DNA from: Astrocystis sublimbata
Lineage: Eukaryota > Ascomycota > Sordariomycetes > Xylariales > Xylariaceae
Direction: 5' to 3'
Assembly: GCA_022453515.1 (NCBI GenBank)
Contig: JAJNNY010000032.1
Span: forward strand, 186,001 to 250,000
Length of the DNA: 64,000 nt
In this document: positions 1 through 11,435 of the stretch, piece by piece
Layout of the letters: each line of letters begins with the position of its first letter
Position numbering within the stretch: the first letter of the stretch is position 1
Made by a program: the position numbers and the translations under genes
Notes under the pieces: generated by a model
Databases searched by the model: none
Told to the model about the DNA's origin: nothing
Seen by the model: only the letters and a program-made list of their open reading frames with translations

Positions 1-283
1 GAACAAGATCTGTTGCACCAACCGCCCTCAGAGGTGGAAGTGCCATGGATTTAGACTACTATATAAATATGAACCAAAAATAAAGGAACGCTTATTAAGA
101 TGCCACGAAACGATGAGGCATGGGCCGCCAGCTGCGGACCGTGACCCCCCCCCCCCCCCTGCCATGGCACAAGAATGGTGGGTGCCCATGCCGTCAGGCA
201 TGTGTTATTTGCAGATCAGTCAATATTGCCCCTTTGCCTGACTAGCCGAGGGCTGCCAAGTGATGGTTCCCAACTTCTGACCT
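1..283. other. Left-edge non-coding stretch with C homopolymer
   Basis: No gene is recognised here. A run of 15 C residues lies at 145-159. The stretch leads into the decayed regulator remnant that follows. Confidence 0.5.
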
Positions 284-653
284 TTGTTCCACCTGGTCAG
301 AGAGCGGAAAGTTCATTGCGAACCCAAATGCAGCCGATGCGTCCGCTTGGGTCAGGGTTGCAGCCGCGACGTGAGGCCACGCATCTCACCGACTTCACTA
401 ACAGCATCAACTATTCGGCAGCAGGTATGGGAGGTCTGGACTGGAACTCTATGGCGATACCTGTTCCCCCTTTAGTGTCTACAGCGAGTCCTCTTATGAT
501 GACGCCATCTGCAAGCACGCCGCATCGTTCAGCGTCCAGGATGCCGAAGACGCATCGCCCCATCTACTAGATGCATGCTATGCCACCGCCCGCAGTTATG
601 CTGAACGGTGTGAGAAGGACGTCGAAAGAGGAGGAGCGTCAACTTCAATCTAA
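284..653 (+). pseudogene. Remnant of a Zn(II)2Cys6 transcription factor
   Basis: The first part (about 284-424) reads RKVHCEPKCSRCVRLGQGC, which resembles the second half of a fungal binuclear zinc cluster. The spacing between its first two cysteines is only three residues, and the preceding CxxC half is absent or out of frame. A plausible intron (425-475, GTATGG...TTTAG) follows. After it another frame reads a stretch like the fungal regulator middle region (HLLDACYATARSYAERCEKD, about 570-630), ending at a TAA at 651-653. The frames do not join through that intron, so the gene looks broken. In an intact homologue this would be a nuclear DNA-binding regulator. It faces a decayed transporter exon immediately downstream. 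The family assignment is inferred from short motifs, and it could instead be part of a gene cut by the window edge. Confidence 0.45.
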
Positions 654-665
654 CTCAGGCCTTAC

Positions 666-849
666 CCGAAGGAGACGGCGACGATGAGGATGGCGGAGCC
701 ACCGAGGGACACGGCCGTGTTGACCTAAGGTAGTCGATCATGCCGTACTTCTGCATCAGCGTCTTTCCCGGCTGCAAACTGAGGCGAGGGAACAGGAGGA
801 GATAGGCTGGGGCGAAGACGGCGCCGATGACAAGGTTAATATAAAATAC
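666..849 (-). pseudogene. Exon-sized remnant of an MFS drug-efflux transporter
   Basis: On the minus strand an acceptor-like TTGTAG precedes a frame reading VFYINLVIGAVFAPAYLLLF. This is the signature of the fungal 14-spanner (DHA14-type) major facilitator exporters around helix 5-6. The frame continues through an IDYL motif and then must shift by one base to read VNTAVSLGGSAILIVAVSFG, another typical helix. It ends at a GTAAGG donor-like site. The fragment is therefore one exon with a frameshift; no other exons of the transporter are recognisable nearby. Together with the regulator remnant on the other strand it looks like the ruin of a regulator-transporter pair. Confidence 0.6.
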
Positions 850-2146
850 CTACAACGTGAGAATCGAGATCTGCGTTAGCACCATGATACACTCGTGTCA
901 TGTAAGATTGTCTCGTCTCACAGCTGCATTGTGATGATTATTTGAACACAAGCGACCGTCTCGACCGAGGGAGATGGCTGATTGGCTGAAAGCGCCCGGT
1001 GGTGACGGAATAGGCAGTTGAACGTTTGAGGCTAGTGTTGTCAGTGAACATCCTATCTTTACCTAGGAGGTATGTTCTTACTGACGCTCCCAACTTGATT
1101 TACTTAGGGCCAAAAGACAGCAAATTTATGAAAAAAATACGTGGATAGTTGCAATAGTGCACTATAAGCAGGCTGTCCCGAGAAAGCTTTAGTTCCTATA
1201 GCTTTTGTGCAAGTGAGTCACGCGTCATATAACCACTGGCACCATTGTATGTTCTTTGATTGTACATGCATTTCGCTCGCCAATGGCATCGATATAGAGG
1301 ATTCTAAAGTCATGCCTTGCTACTTTCTGCTAGTTGCACAACTGGACGTGTCCCATAATCCTCCAACTTGTCGCTGTCGAGAGGAAGCAAGTACATTCGC
1401 TCATCACGCTCATCGGTGCGATTTGTTATTAGTCGGTCGTTTCAATCGAGCGATCTCGAGGTACACTTCTCCCTACTCTAGGAGTATGTGCTATGCATAG
1501 ATGCTACGAGAACCTCGCCTTCAAACACGTTGTCGAGTGGTCTTTGATAAGACGTAACGGATCTATATGACCTGGGACTCCATCATTTCGATCCTGGAAA
1601 TGCCGATATAGCCTAGGCGCAATATGCAACACAGACTTGCGATGCCTTCTAACATCTATATCATGGTTAACTATGTAAGGCATGCGTGTCCACTTTCATT
1701 GGCAATTTGAGCCCTTTGACGCTTTGTGACTTCAAAGAACCTCACAACGAAGAGGTGTCAGTTGAACATGTCTACCTGTGGGCGACAAGAATATCAATCA
1801 ACTGTAACTGATGTCTGCCAGGCATCGAATTAGCGCTGTCGTGGGCTGACTTGCCCTGGGGTTGTAAGAAACCACCAGAGGGGCAACCGTACCCTAGCAA
1901 CGTGTGATGTGCTCGGCAACCAAAAATGTTGGGATCAGTCCTGGGCAACCGACTTGTAGGCTCTCTGAACAGTATTTATTGCACCTCATCCGCAGGGCTC
2001 CCTCCTCTCTTTCCTTTTCCTTCCTCATCAACCTAGATCATTCTTTCTCATATCACCCACCTTCTACCAACTCACATTACTTACCTCAACTACACTTTCA
2101 CTACCTAGGTTCCACAGGCAGACGTACAGCTATTGTTTGTTCCAAG
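850..2146. other. Intergenic region upstream of the NLR-like gene
   Basis: About 1.3 kb with no supported gene. The last 180 bases before the NLR start are pyrimidine-rich (TTTCTCA, CACCTTC, CTACC blocks), as is usual for a fungal promoter or 5' leader. Confidence 0.5.
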
Positions 2147-5100
2147 ATGGAGCAACCCATTGTGACAGCGGTTGCTGCGGGTATCGACCTGACCAGCACC
2201 GCTAACTCTATCATCCTTCTCCTGGCTTCTGTACCCAACGCCCCCTCAATCGTACAGTTAGTCCAGGTTGATATCTCTACTTACTTGGGCCTTCTCCACA
2301 GTGTACGTGGCTTGATCGAGCAGAATGGCCAGTTTGCGTCTCACTTGAACTTGGATTCATTCAGAGTAGCAAACGAGGCGGTCTCGGAATTGATGAGACT
2401 TGTCGGCTGCGATCCTGTCAGTCAAGACTTTGAGATCGATATTGCCAGAACCGTCGACAGGTTCCAACAGCTCTTTACCAACACATCCTTATGGCCAACT
2501 CAGGAATCGAATATCAAGAGCGTCCGCGAAGAGCTCGAGCGCCAGAGGAGTGCCATCTTTGTATCATTTTGCACTGCGACAATGCATGTTGCGTACGTTT
2601 TGTGATATTGACAATTATATGGAATATAGGCTCACTACTTGAATCTTAGGCGTCTCGATGCATGCGGATTGACACAAGCTATGGCCGGTCTTGACGAACA
2701 GTATAAGAAACTCAACGCTGCGATGAACTGTGAGCATAAACTGGACAGTGATGTCAACTCGTACTAATCATCTTTCTCAGACGAAGAGAGACGCAGAATC
2801 ATAGAACACTGTTTCCCGCCGAACCGAGACATGCGAGACTTGCATGATCGTCGTAAGGAGCTTCAAGAACCTGGAACATGTGATTGGATCTCACGTGATG
2901 ACAATTTCAGAGGCTGGCTTGAATCACGAAATCCTCGCTTCCTGTGGATCCATGGTATCCCCGGAACAGGCAAGACAGTACTGGCAGCACATATCATCGA
3001 GATGACCGCAGCGGCTTGCAATTCGGAAGGATACGGCTTCTATTATTGCCTGTACAGTCATAAGCAAGATGAGACCGTCTCTTTCCTCACGTTTGTCCTG
3101 CGTCAATTATGCACACAGAAGAAGAAGGTTAGTGAACGAATGGTGCAAGCGCACGATCGTGATGAAGGGCTCTCTGTTGAAGGTCTTCTTGACTGTCTAG
3201 CAGAAGTTTCACGTACATTTGCCGGTGGCGTACACATTGTCGTTGACGCGATCGACGAAAGCAGTCCGAGAGACAATCTCATCAAAGTCCTATGTCAGAT
3301 TGGTTCCGAGCAACGGTTCGGGAGAGTGTTTTTACTCTGTACCAGTCGCGAAGAGAGCGATATCATAGAGCCTGTCAATAAACTTGAAAGCTCTGTCACT
3401 TTCATCGATATGGCAAACCCCCACGTCAAGGAAGACATCGAACGCTACATCCACCGGCAATTGACCGAAGTTCCGTTCTTTCTCAGATACTATGACGACA
3501 GTTTGAGAGACGAGGTCAAATCAGCTTTAACCAGGAAAGCAAAGGGAATGTAAGTTTTTGAGACATTCTGACTGATGATCCAGGCATACTAAACTTTAAC
3601 ACGCTAGGTTTCGCTGGGCTGTTTGTCAACTGGATGTGCTGAAACGAACGAGAGGGTCTGAAAATGTACGAGAAGCAATTCAGAGGCTACCGGAAGATAT
3701 TTTTTCGACATACGAGCGCATCCTCACAGAGATCCCCCCTAGTGAGAGAGAGTTCGCCAGAACAGCCTTGGCATTAATATGCAGCGACACAGCAGGCATT
3801 CCCACAGCTGAAGTATTGGTAAAAGCTTCCCTCTGGAGTGTTCCTTTCAATGAAATTAACAAGTTCACCGCGAGCACCCTCAAGGAAATTTGTGGATCAC
3901 TGATCCAGCTATCGCGGCTGAGAAGAGTGCCAGACAGAATCTTTCCCAATGCGGATGCAGACCAACCAGGCCACAGATGCAGTCTCGCTCATTACACAGT
4001 AAAGGAGTATCTTTACTCCTCTGAAATAGCAAACGGGAACGCGAAATTCTTCGCCTTGGATGATCAACTCGTTAGCAGAATTGACTTGAGAGTCAAATTT
4101 GCGGGCCTCGGCCATTTTGGGGTCATTAACACTCATGTCAACCCTCATGTCAACCGTGGTAGACAGCATGGCTTGAGCCAATACGAAGAGTGGTGCTTGA
4201 AGATGACAGAGTCTGCCTTGAAACATCGTCGGGCCGACATCATGCGTGATGAAGATATCAGGGGTAAGGATTTGTCATCGCAGCACGATCAATCAATATA
4301 ATAGGGCCTATGTCACTAACATCATATTCTTATGTACAGACATAGTCGCAAAATCGCTGTCACCAACATCAGCACATTTCCGGCATCTAAGGGATATACG
4401 TGGAATCGCACTGATCATGAAGAACAAGTTTCCCATATGGCAGAAGCTCTGCGGTCTATTCTCGGCCTTCCCTGATCATACGCTGAGCGGCCTTCTGGTT
4501 AATCTAGCTATTTTAGAATGGCCAGAGCTTGCAACCAAATTCCTGGCTAGCAGTTGGTTCAGAGATCTCACTAAGAACCAGAAGAGAGACGTCTGGACGC
4601 AGACTTTCACTCTGCCAGGTCAAAATACTGAAACGGTCCTAGGGTACTGCCTCCGCGAGAAACAAATGACCCTTCTTCCATTTCTTCGTGCGTTTGTTCG
4701 CCATGGGGGGGCTTCATTTTATCACGAGCCCGAAGCTCTCTACACTGCAATGTTAGCCATCGATGTGAGCGACGACAAAGTTCTGGAGGCTCTCGAGTTC
4801 CTTTTGAGTGCTGGTGCCAACCCCGATCCGGAGCCGCATGTCTGCGAAGAGACCATGCAGCAGGATGTGAGCCCCGTTAGGTTCGTTATCACACCCCTGC
4901 AGCACGCTATCTACGAGTTGGACTACGAATGGACCAAGTTGCTCCTTGAGGAGGGCGCAATCATCGACAGAACTGGTGCGCGAGATGGCGTGATCCCTGT
5001 TAGCTTCAGGGTTACCGACGTCAATATGGCAGAAATTCTGCAGGATATTGGCCAGCAAACAGCTCTCCAGGTCTGTTCCACCGCCCAACCGTCCTGGCTC

Positions 5101-5307
5101 GTAGCAGGCGAGGACGCAAGCGGACTCCGACAGAGCATCATGGAACTACTTCGACGATATGGCGCCCAAGAACTGGTTTTCGAAGAATCAGTTGACGAGG
5201 ACGAATCTATGATGGATATTGGTCATCAAGATGCCAGCGGAGGCCGGCCCATACAAATTGAGCACATAGACTTGACAATGGATCCTCGCAATTCTCGGAG
5301 ATATTAA
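2147..5307 (+). CDS. NLR-like STAND ATPase with NACHT-type domain
   Basis: A predicted intracellular sensor of the fungal NLR (NOD-like, STAND) class, which acts in non-self recognition and programmed cell death in related proteins. Five exons: 2147-2592, 2650-2729, 2781-3549, 3608-4263 and 4340-5307, giving 972 residues. All joints are in phase with GT-AG borders. The N-terminal 150 residues are hydrophobic and helical and resemble fungal STAND N-terminal domains. The P-loop GIPGTGKT is at about 234-241, and a Walker B-like VHIVVDAIDE is near 325-334. The KGMFRWAVCQLDVL motif after the nucleotide-binding domain is typical of fungal NACHT proteins. The C-terminal third has weak ankyrin-like pieces (LEFLLSAGANPDPEP; LLLEEGA) but no clear repeat array. 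The start was chosen at the first ATG after the pyrimidine-rich leader. The ligand and effector activity are unknown. Confidence 0.85.
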
Positions 5308-6060
5308 GGCTTTTGAGAATGCCAACATTCGAGCAGTTTCAAGAACTGAATGAGTCTACACATTCTGTGATCGGAGCTGTTGTTGGAGGGAAATGGACTA
5401 GATTCTGGTTGGTGTACTTGTCTTGTTTGCTCCCCCCCCCCCCCCCCCCCCTTTCCTTTTCTCCTTGGTCAGCTTCAGAGGAGCAGAGTACGTGCCACAG
5501 TATTAACCACTGGGTGATTGACCATCCGAGATAGATACTTAGATAGCTAGCTCGCTAGTTCGCTAAAGGATCAATCTACTGTAGCCTCTAATCAGTGATG
5601 TGTGATTTGACTTTCCTTATGGTTAGGTACTAAGAGTTAAACCGCCAGCTAATGACAGTCCCAAGGACTCTGGATAGATCATTCTTGAAGCATGGAACAG
5701 TTAATTATACCAGATTTTCGTGAATAACCTTTCATAAAACTCTACTTACACATACGTGCATTCCCAACAAGTTATTGAAGGCGGATGACCTCCTCAATGG
5801 CAACAGGCTTCTCATTGACAACAACGTTCAGTGATGATACATGCCGGACAAATGCACACACAACCAGCCAGCTACGCAAACACTCAACAACTCGAAATTC
5901 CACACACATGATCTTTCCCTTCCCGTTTCCATCCACCACCACTCCCCCCTTCCAAACTCAACAACAGTAGAACCCCAAGTTTCTACCAGCATTTCCGACC
6001 ACAGGTGCCGCAACCAACCTTCTTCCCCAAAGATTAATTTGCATACAACGCTCCATCAAC
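5308..6060. other. Intergenic region with 20-nt C tract
   Basis: No gene is supported. A run of 20 C residues (5432-5451) lies in the probable 3' region of the NLR gene. The last 200 bases, rich in CCA/CAC and TTCC, are the likely leader of the CVNH gene. Confidence 0.5.
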
Positions 6061-6804
6061 ATGCATTCCCTCGCCATCATGGCAGTGATTAGCAGCGGCA
6101 TCGCCACGATCGCCGGCGCGCCCTCGTCTCCCACCAGCACCATCAACGCAACCGCCTCTGACCACGAACCCGTCAACGGCACCATCAACTCGTTCGCAGA
6201 CTCGTGCACCAGCTACGGCTTGAGCGAGCTCAGCCATGACGCCTGGCTCGGCGCGTACTGCCGTGCCTACGACGGCTCTCAGCCCTACACGTCGCTCAAC
6301 CTCAACCTGTACGTTATGTTCTTTTCCTACATACCCTCCTGCCTCAACCTCTGCCAGCTCCCCTCTTAGCTACGGCTAGGCAAGCCATGTTGTGAGTATC
6401 TACTTGGTACCAGAAACATTGAACTGACAAAACCCAACCTCACAATAGCTGCATCGCCAACGACTTCGGCAAGTTGGCGGCCCGCAAGAACGGCGGCTTT
6501 GCGCAGTCGTGCGACCGCATGCTGATCCACGGCGCCCGCCCCATCCTGTACGCGTACTGCGACAACGGGAAGTACGCCGAGGAGACGGTCATCGATCTGA
6601 GTACGTCGTCCCGCTTCAATCCATTCTTTCTCCCTTTCTTCCTTCTCATCCTCAACCCCCGCCACCCTAAACACTTAGACATAAAACGCAGACACCCAAT
6701 CCTATGTCCAAGATCACATCAGCTAATCATGTCGTTTCCGTGTAGGCGACTTCATCGACAACGACAACGGTCGTCTTCACTGCTTCGATCAGTACGCTTC
6801 CTAA
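6061..6804 (+). CDS. Secreted cyanovirin-N homology (CVNH) protein
   Basis: A probable extracellular carbohydrate-binding protein of the CVNH family. Three exons, 6061-6308, 6449-6600 and 6746-6804, give 152 residues with all phases consistent. Residues 1-20 form a signal peptide (hydrophobic core, cut near AGAPS). Two imperfect CVNH halves follow. The first runs from FADSCTSYGL through CRAYDG and LNLCIANDFGKL. The second runs from GFAQSCDRMLI through AYCDNGKY and VIDLSDFIDNDNGRLHCFD. The DNxGxL-type ends and paired cysteines are those of the family, and the length fits a single CVNH domain plus a short linker. Family members bind high-mannose glycans; the ligand here is unknown. It follows the NLR gene on the same strand, about 750 bases away. 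Confidence 0.85.
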
Positions 6805-7256
6805 GGAGATAGCATTCACTCAGTACGCTGAGCTTGCGGGAATTCTGGAAGCAACCCCAGCCAAGAGGAAGGCAGGTACGAATGTTATATGGAATGGCAG
6901 CAACAACGGCAACTATGAATGAGCCACGGGCACTGGAGATGATCTCATATTCCACACCTACTCATGTTTCACCAAAAGATGACGGGTACAGCTAGACGAT
7001 AGACTAGACGATAGACCAAAGTTGCTCTTTCGCAAACCCATGCATGGGTCGTAATGGCAAGTGTCATCATAGAGACTAAGAGACACAACCTCACCCGTCT
7101 TTCACAAAATTGGTAACATTGGGAGGCTACCTTGGAGTTCCTAATTAAGTATGACATTCCGCCGGTACTCCAACATGACCATATATGTGTACGGACGCCT
7201 AGAACTCCTTGCCCTGAACCAACCGGCCAACTGACCGATGGCCTCAACCTACCGTC
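6805..7256. other. Convergent intergenic region
   Basis: This lies between the 3' ends of the CVNH gene and the Golgi pH regulator gene. No gene or clear structure is seen. Confidence 0.5.
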
Positions 7257-8903
7257 TCATGAGCGCTTTTGGCCCATCTCTTCCATACCAATATCATCCC
7301 AGTCCTCGCCCCATTCGCCGATCTTGCCCCCGACCCAAATACCTGCAGCAGTACCTGCGCTCGCTAACAAGAACCAGGCCTCGAACCACCTGTCCACAAA
7401 GCTCGGTTCCAGTGCGCTTTCGAGCGCATCGCCCACGGCGCTGCTGACTTCTTTCGGAAGATTGCTTCGGAGGAGCAATGCGGCCGAGATAACATAGATA
7501 GCGCTAATCTGCCCGATGAGTAACGCCAGGTTCGCCTGGGCTTGATACAGCAGTCCAGGGGTCCATTTCGCGAACAGGTGGAAGGTTTGTAGAACACTGT
7601 TTGCGCTGGCAGCTAAAATGACGCCAGATAAAAGGAAGGATATCTGCCTTGCCCAGGCAATCTGATCGAGTTTGGGGTCCCAGTGCTTGGCCAAGAGCCC
7701 GAGAAATCGATTTATCGGGTCGGCGGAGGAGAAAGAGGAAGTGGGATAGTACAGGCGGCGGAATGTCGTTAGGGTAGTGGCCAAGATTCGGTAGATACAG
7801 TAAGCGCTGAAAGCGTAGGTCGGTATGAGGAGTAGCTTCCCTACCGGGGTGGAGGCGCGTTCGGAGTCGGCCTGTCGGGATCGCAATTGATTTAAGGAAG
7901 TCGCTAGGTTGGTTTCCATAGTCTCTAAGCCGGCAATTTCCAGGCGTAAACTGCGAATCTCGGCCGCATCGCCTCCGCCTCGAATACTGCCGATGAATTT
8001 CCCAAAGTACCCCGATTTGTCGTTCGCCGAGGTATCAGCAATTTTGCGCTGCAACGTCTGCAGGCGATGTCGTTTGGTAAGGAGCATCTCATTGGTGGCA
8101 TCTAAACCAGCTTGCTTGCGAGCAACGTCAGAGTCCGTGACGGGCTTTCGAGAAGCCTTACTGACGAAAGTATGCCACGGGGAAGAAACGGATGCAAAGC
8201 CTGACAAGAGCGCCATGAGGGAGATGCCAATAACACCGATGCGCTCGAGACAGGCGCGGGCGAGGCCATGTGAAGACACGGCTGATCTGGCACTTGCCAC
8301 ATGCGCACTTATATGCATGATCTCATCCTTGACAGGGACCAAGTTTCCGAGGCTCCAGAAAACGAAGAGCCAGGCACCGAATAGACTGAACTGGAGGATC
8401 CATGGCATTCGAGGCAAGCGCCCACGCGCAGTTCGCTGGAAAGACCACCCTGACCCCGCAATGACGGACTGGAGTTCCAGAAATGGGATCAGGACAACGA
8501 GGAGAAACAGGAGTGTCGGTACGGTGATGCGCAGCGCGGTGGCGCGCGCATGGGGGCTGACCAGCTCGGATACCTCGCACAGAATCAGCTCAGCCAATAC
8601 GGCTGCTAATCCAATAGTAGTCGCAAAGGCACCAGCTGCCATGCGGCGACGGAGTGATTTGGAACCATGTTCAGCATGGGCTTGTTGCAGGGCCAGAGGC
8701 GCATCGGAGGGAAGAAAATGGTCGTCGCCGTCGCGCGAGTTGTGGATGCGGGCTAGCTGAGGGAACAGTTTTCGCGACACGACAACAGAAACGAGAACGA
8801 ATGTGAGAACGAATGGCGTTAATGATATCGTCGTCGACAGCATCGAAGGAGCAGCGAGACCCGAGGCTGTACATAAACCGTCGGCACAATCTGGAGATCG
8901 CAT
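7257..8903 (-). CDS. Golgi pH regulator / GPR89-like membrane protein
   Basis: A multi-pass membrane protein of the GPHR (GPR89, plant GTG) family, anion-channel-like proteins that support Golgi acidification in animals. One uninterrupted 548-residue frame; the ATG at 8901-8903 opens just before the first hydrophobic segment (SLTPFVLTFVLVSVVVS, about residues 27-43). Further segments lie near residues 90-110, 125-145, 170-185 and 220-240. A charged, coiled-coil-prone loop (about 265-345, rich in K, R, E and Q) is followed by several C-terminal helices near 350-540. The central hydrophilic loop and the C-terminal ABA_GPCR-like region match the family layout. It is somewhat longer than the animal proteins of about 455 residues. 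The final residues (GEWGEDWDDIGMEEMGQKRS) form a charged cytosolic-type tail. Confidence 0.8.
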   Translation of the reverse strand: MRSPDCADGLCTASGLAAPSMLSTTISLTPFVLTFVLVSVVVSRKLFPQLARIHNSRDGDDHFLPSDAPLALQQAHAEHGSKSLRRRMAAGAFATTIGLAAVLAELILCEVSELVSPHARATALRITVPTLLFLLVVLIPFLELQSVIAGSGWSFQRTARGRLPRMPWILQFSLFGAWLFVFWSLGNLVPVKDEIMHISAHVASARSAVSSHGLARACLERIGVIGISLMALLSGFASVSSPWHTFVSKASRKPVTDSDVARKQAGLDATNEMLLTKRHRLQTLQRKIADTSANDKSGYFGKFIGSIRGGGDAAEIRSLRLEIAGLETMETNLATSLNQLRSRQADSERASTPVGKLLLIPTYAFSAYCIYRILATTLTTFRRLYYPTSSFSSADPINRFLGLLAKHWDPKLDQIAWARQISFLLSGVILAASANSVLQTFHLFAKWTPGLLYQAQANLALLIGQISAIYVISAALLLRSNLPKEVSSAVGDALESALEPSFVDRWFEAWFLLASAGTAAGIWVGGKIGEWGEDWDDIGMEEMGQKRS

Positions 8904-9831
8904 CTGGTAGATAATTCTGTCGGTGATCGCGCGTTGCGAACACCTGTGTCTCGGCAGGAACTAGGTAGGGGGGAAGAAATAAACGACGGTTGAAGTCTAC
9001 CTATGACAGACTAACAGATACATCTGGTGATCTTTCTGGCATATTGGCCCCGGACGCCGGAGGGCCAGCAGGTAGGGTGAGGCAGGTTGGAGAAGCTGCG
9101 CGGAGGGGAAGGAGAAAAAAGATAATAACCGAAGGATGGGTGGTTAATGAAGACGTGGCTAGGATGAGGCGAGCCGATGGGCGGCGTTAGGGACTATACT
9201 TGTTACGCATGTAGATAGATAGTGTCGGTAGTGTGATTTTCTGGTGTGGTGTGGTCAGTGGTCGCTGTGGTGGTGTGTATGCGTATGCGTATGCTCTGCA
9301 GACTGCAGCAGATAGGCATGTGGTCGAGACTCGATAGTCAATCTGAGGCTGGAGCAGTTCCCGGTCCGTTTTCTGACAGGCCAGCAGGCGTGATGGCCGA
9401 GACAGGATGACGACGACTAGCGTGCAGAGTAGCGTGACGCAGGAACCATCCCACTCTGCGACTCGTCATTTGCGAGGACCCACTCTGAAACCCTAGCGCC
9501 GTGTAAGCCTGCTGTAAGTAAAGTCCTTGGGTCTTGCCTTATGAAGGCATCTGCCTAGATAGGTATGTCGGGAAAGCAGGCCAGCACGCGCTAGCCAATA
9601 ATGGTAAGCTAGCAGTCTATCGATAAGAAGGTGATAATCATATTGTGGCTGACCCCGCCAATCTCAGCCACAGTATACCGGGGGAGCTCCAGAAAAAAGT
9701 CGACGACTGCGTTCCGGTTTGCGCCCCATCTAGATAGATGATACGGAGCCATTGTGATTGAATTGACGAACCATTGCCGCCGTTCCCTCCCCCCGACGCA
9801 CGGAGAGACACCCAGCAGCCCATCACAGACC
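8904..9831. other. Divergent promoter region, GPHR / mL46
   Basis: About 0.9 kb between divergently transcribed genes. It contains a short GTATGC repeat (about 9278-9293). No additional gene is supported. Confidence 0.5.
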
Positions 9832-11000
9832 ATGTCGACGCCGCGCGGAGGAGGCCGCGTTGCCACGGCCTTGTCAAGAAGTGCGTCTCACATCCCGGCC
9901 TCTCGATCCCGGCCAGGACCCCCGCCGACGAGGATACCAGCTCATACCAGACGTCCAGGACGGGCGAACATATGCGCCAGCTGCAGAAACGTCCAATTCC
10001 GCCCCTACTCCGCCACCGCCGACGCCGCGACCATAGCCAAGGCTCACCATCTCAAACCGACCGAATCACACCCCCACCCACCCGTCACAGCGTCGCGCCG
10101 GGAGGAGTACAGCATACGGAGCGGCGCCATCGTCACGCGAGCGCCACTGCTCACCCGCGCCCTGACGCCCTTCGAGAACGCCTTCTTCTTCTACCAGAAG
10201 CGCCTGAACGAGCGTCTGGTGCTGCCCTTCCGCCACACCTTCTACTTCAAGAAGGACACCGCCTCCGACCTCGACTGGCGCATCAAGTTCAAGGAGCGCG
10301 GCGAGATCGCCGCCAAGGAGCTGGGCCGCTACTACGCCCAGGGCCGCAACGCCTGGAACGACGAGCTCCTCGTCGGCAGTACCCTGAGCGACGAGGCCCG
10401 CGTGCGCCAGATCCTGCTCAAGGACGGCGAGCTGCGTGTGACCGAGGACGGTGTCGAGGCAGCCCCGGACGACGTGGTGCCCGTCGAGCGGCCCATGGAC
10501 CGCGTCACCGAGGCGGACAAGACGAACGATGTTCGCCGGTTAGATCGCGCGCTTGATCGCACTCTATACCTGATCGTCCAGCGGACCGATGGCGTATGGC
10601 AGTTCCCAACCGACGAGGTCCCTACGGATGAGAACTTGCATGAGGTGAGTTTAAAACGCACAGTTGTGCTCTCTGATAAGAATTCAGGCAACTAATGATG
10701 GTATAGACCGCTGCGAGGGCCTTGGAACAGTCTGCCGGCGTGAACATGAACACATGGATGGTGGGCCGGGTGCCGGTGGCGCACTATGTTAGGCAGCCCG
10801 AGTTCAACGAAGACACTTCGCTGAAGCGGGTCGGCGTAAAGGCCTTTTTCCACAAGGTCAGGATCTTGGCCGGTCAGGTCGATCTGAAAGACAACACTAT
10901 GGGGCTCAAGGACTTCAACTGGTTGACCAAGGATGAATTGAAGACCAAATTGGACTTTGACTACTGGTTTGCCACCAGAAATATGTGGGCGGAGAGGTAG
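9832..11000 (+). CDS. MRPL17: Mitochondrial large ribosomal subunit protein mL46
   Basis: A component of the mitochondrial 54S ribosomal subunit (yeast MRPL17, mL46 family), which has a Nudix-like fold without hydrolase activity. Two exons, 9832-10644 and 10707-11000 (62-nt intron, phase 0), encode 368 residues. The first 60 residues are rich in R, S, P and A with no acidic residues, as expected of a mitochondrial targeting sequence. The conserved core begins at about residue 105 with TRALTPFENAFFFYQKRLNE and continues with FYFKKDTASDLDW and LYLIVQRTDGVWQFP. Exon 2 contains AARALEQSAGVNMNTWMVGR, the degenerate Nudix helix, and ends FDYWFATRNMWAER. The first ATG of the frame (9832) is used; the frame upstream contains no ATG. 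Confidence 0.9.
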
Positions 11001-11435
11001 AAAAGAAAATAAAGGGGAGGCCGTGGCAGATGGTGGGTACCTCCGACCCCCTGCCACTACCCATCCTGTAATACAACCATCGGGGCATTCATGGCCACCA
11101 TTGTATCTATGCTGTATCTTATAACATGTACAGACAAGCAAGTGAGGCTCGGGAATAGGACATCCGGGGCTGAAGAACACCCATCTGTGCCTGTTCATGA
11201 TTGAAAGCTCCGATTTTCGCTTGAAATTATATGTGTGGCAACTGTAATGCTCTCCTGCTAAGTTTGGCAAAATACTAAAAGCTTCCAATATTGCAGAATA
11301 ACGGAGTAGATACGTTGGCAGTGTTGGCCGCTCCTCCAAACTCATCGCTCTATGTATGTTAAGCCCTCTGGCACGTCACGCGCCCGTTCGACAGTCTCAC
11401 GTGTTTGAATATGTATATACGAATACCCTGCGTAT
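11001..11435. other. Convergent intergenic region, mL46 / PARN-like nuclease
   Basis: The tail-to-tail gap holds both 3' UTRs. No gene is seen. Confidence 0.5.

Noticed and set aside
7909..8760. 283-codon plus-strand frame opposite the Golgi pH regulator gene
   Set aside because: The minus-strand frame is longer and shows family structure; this is a shadow frame.
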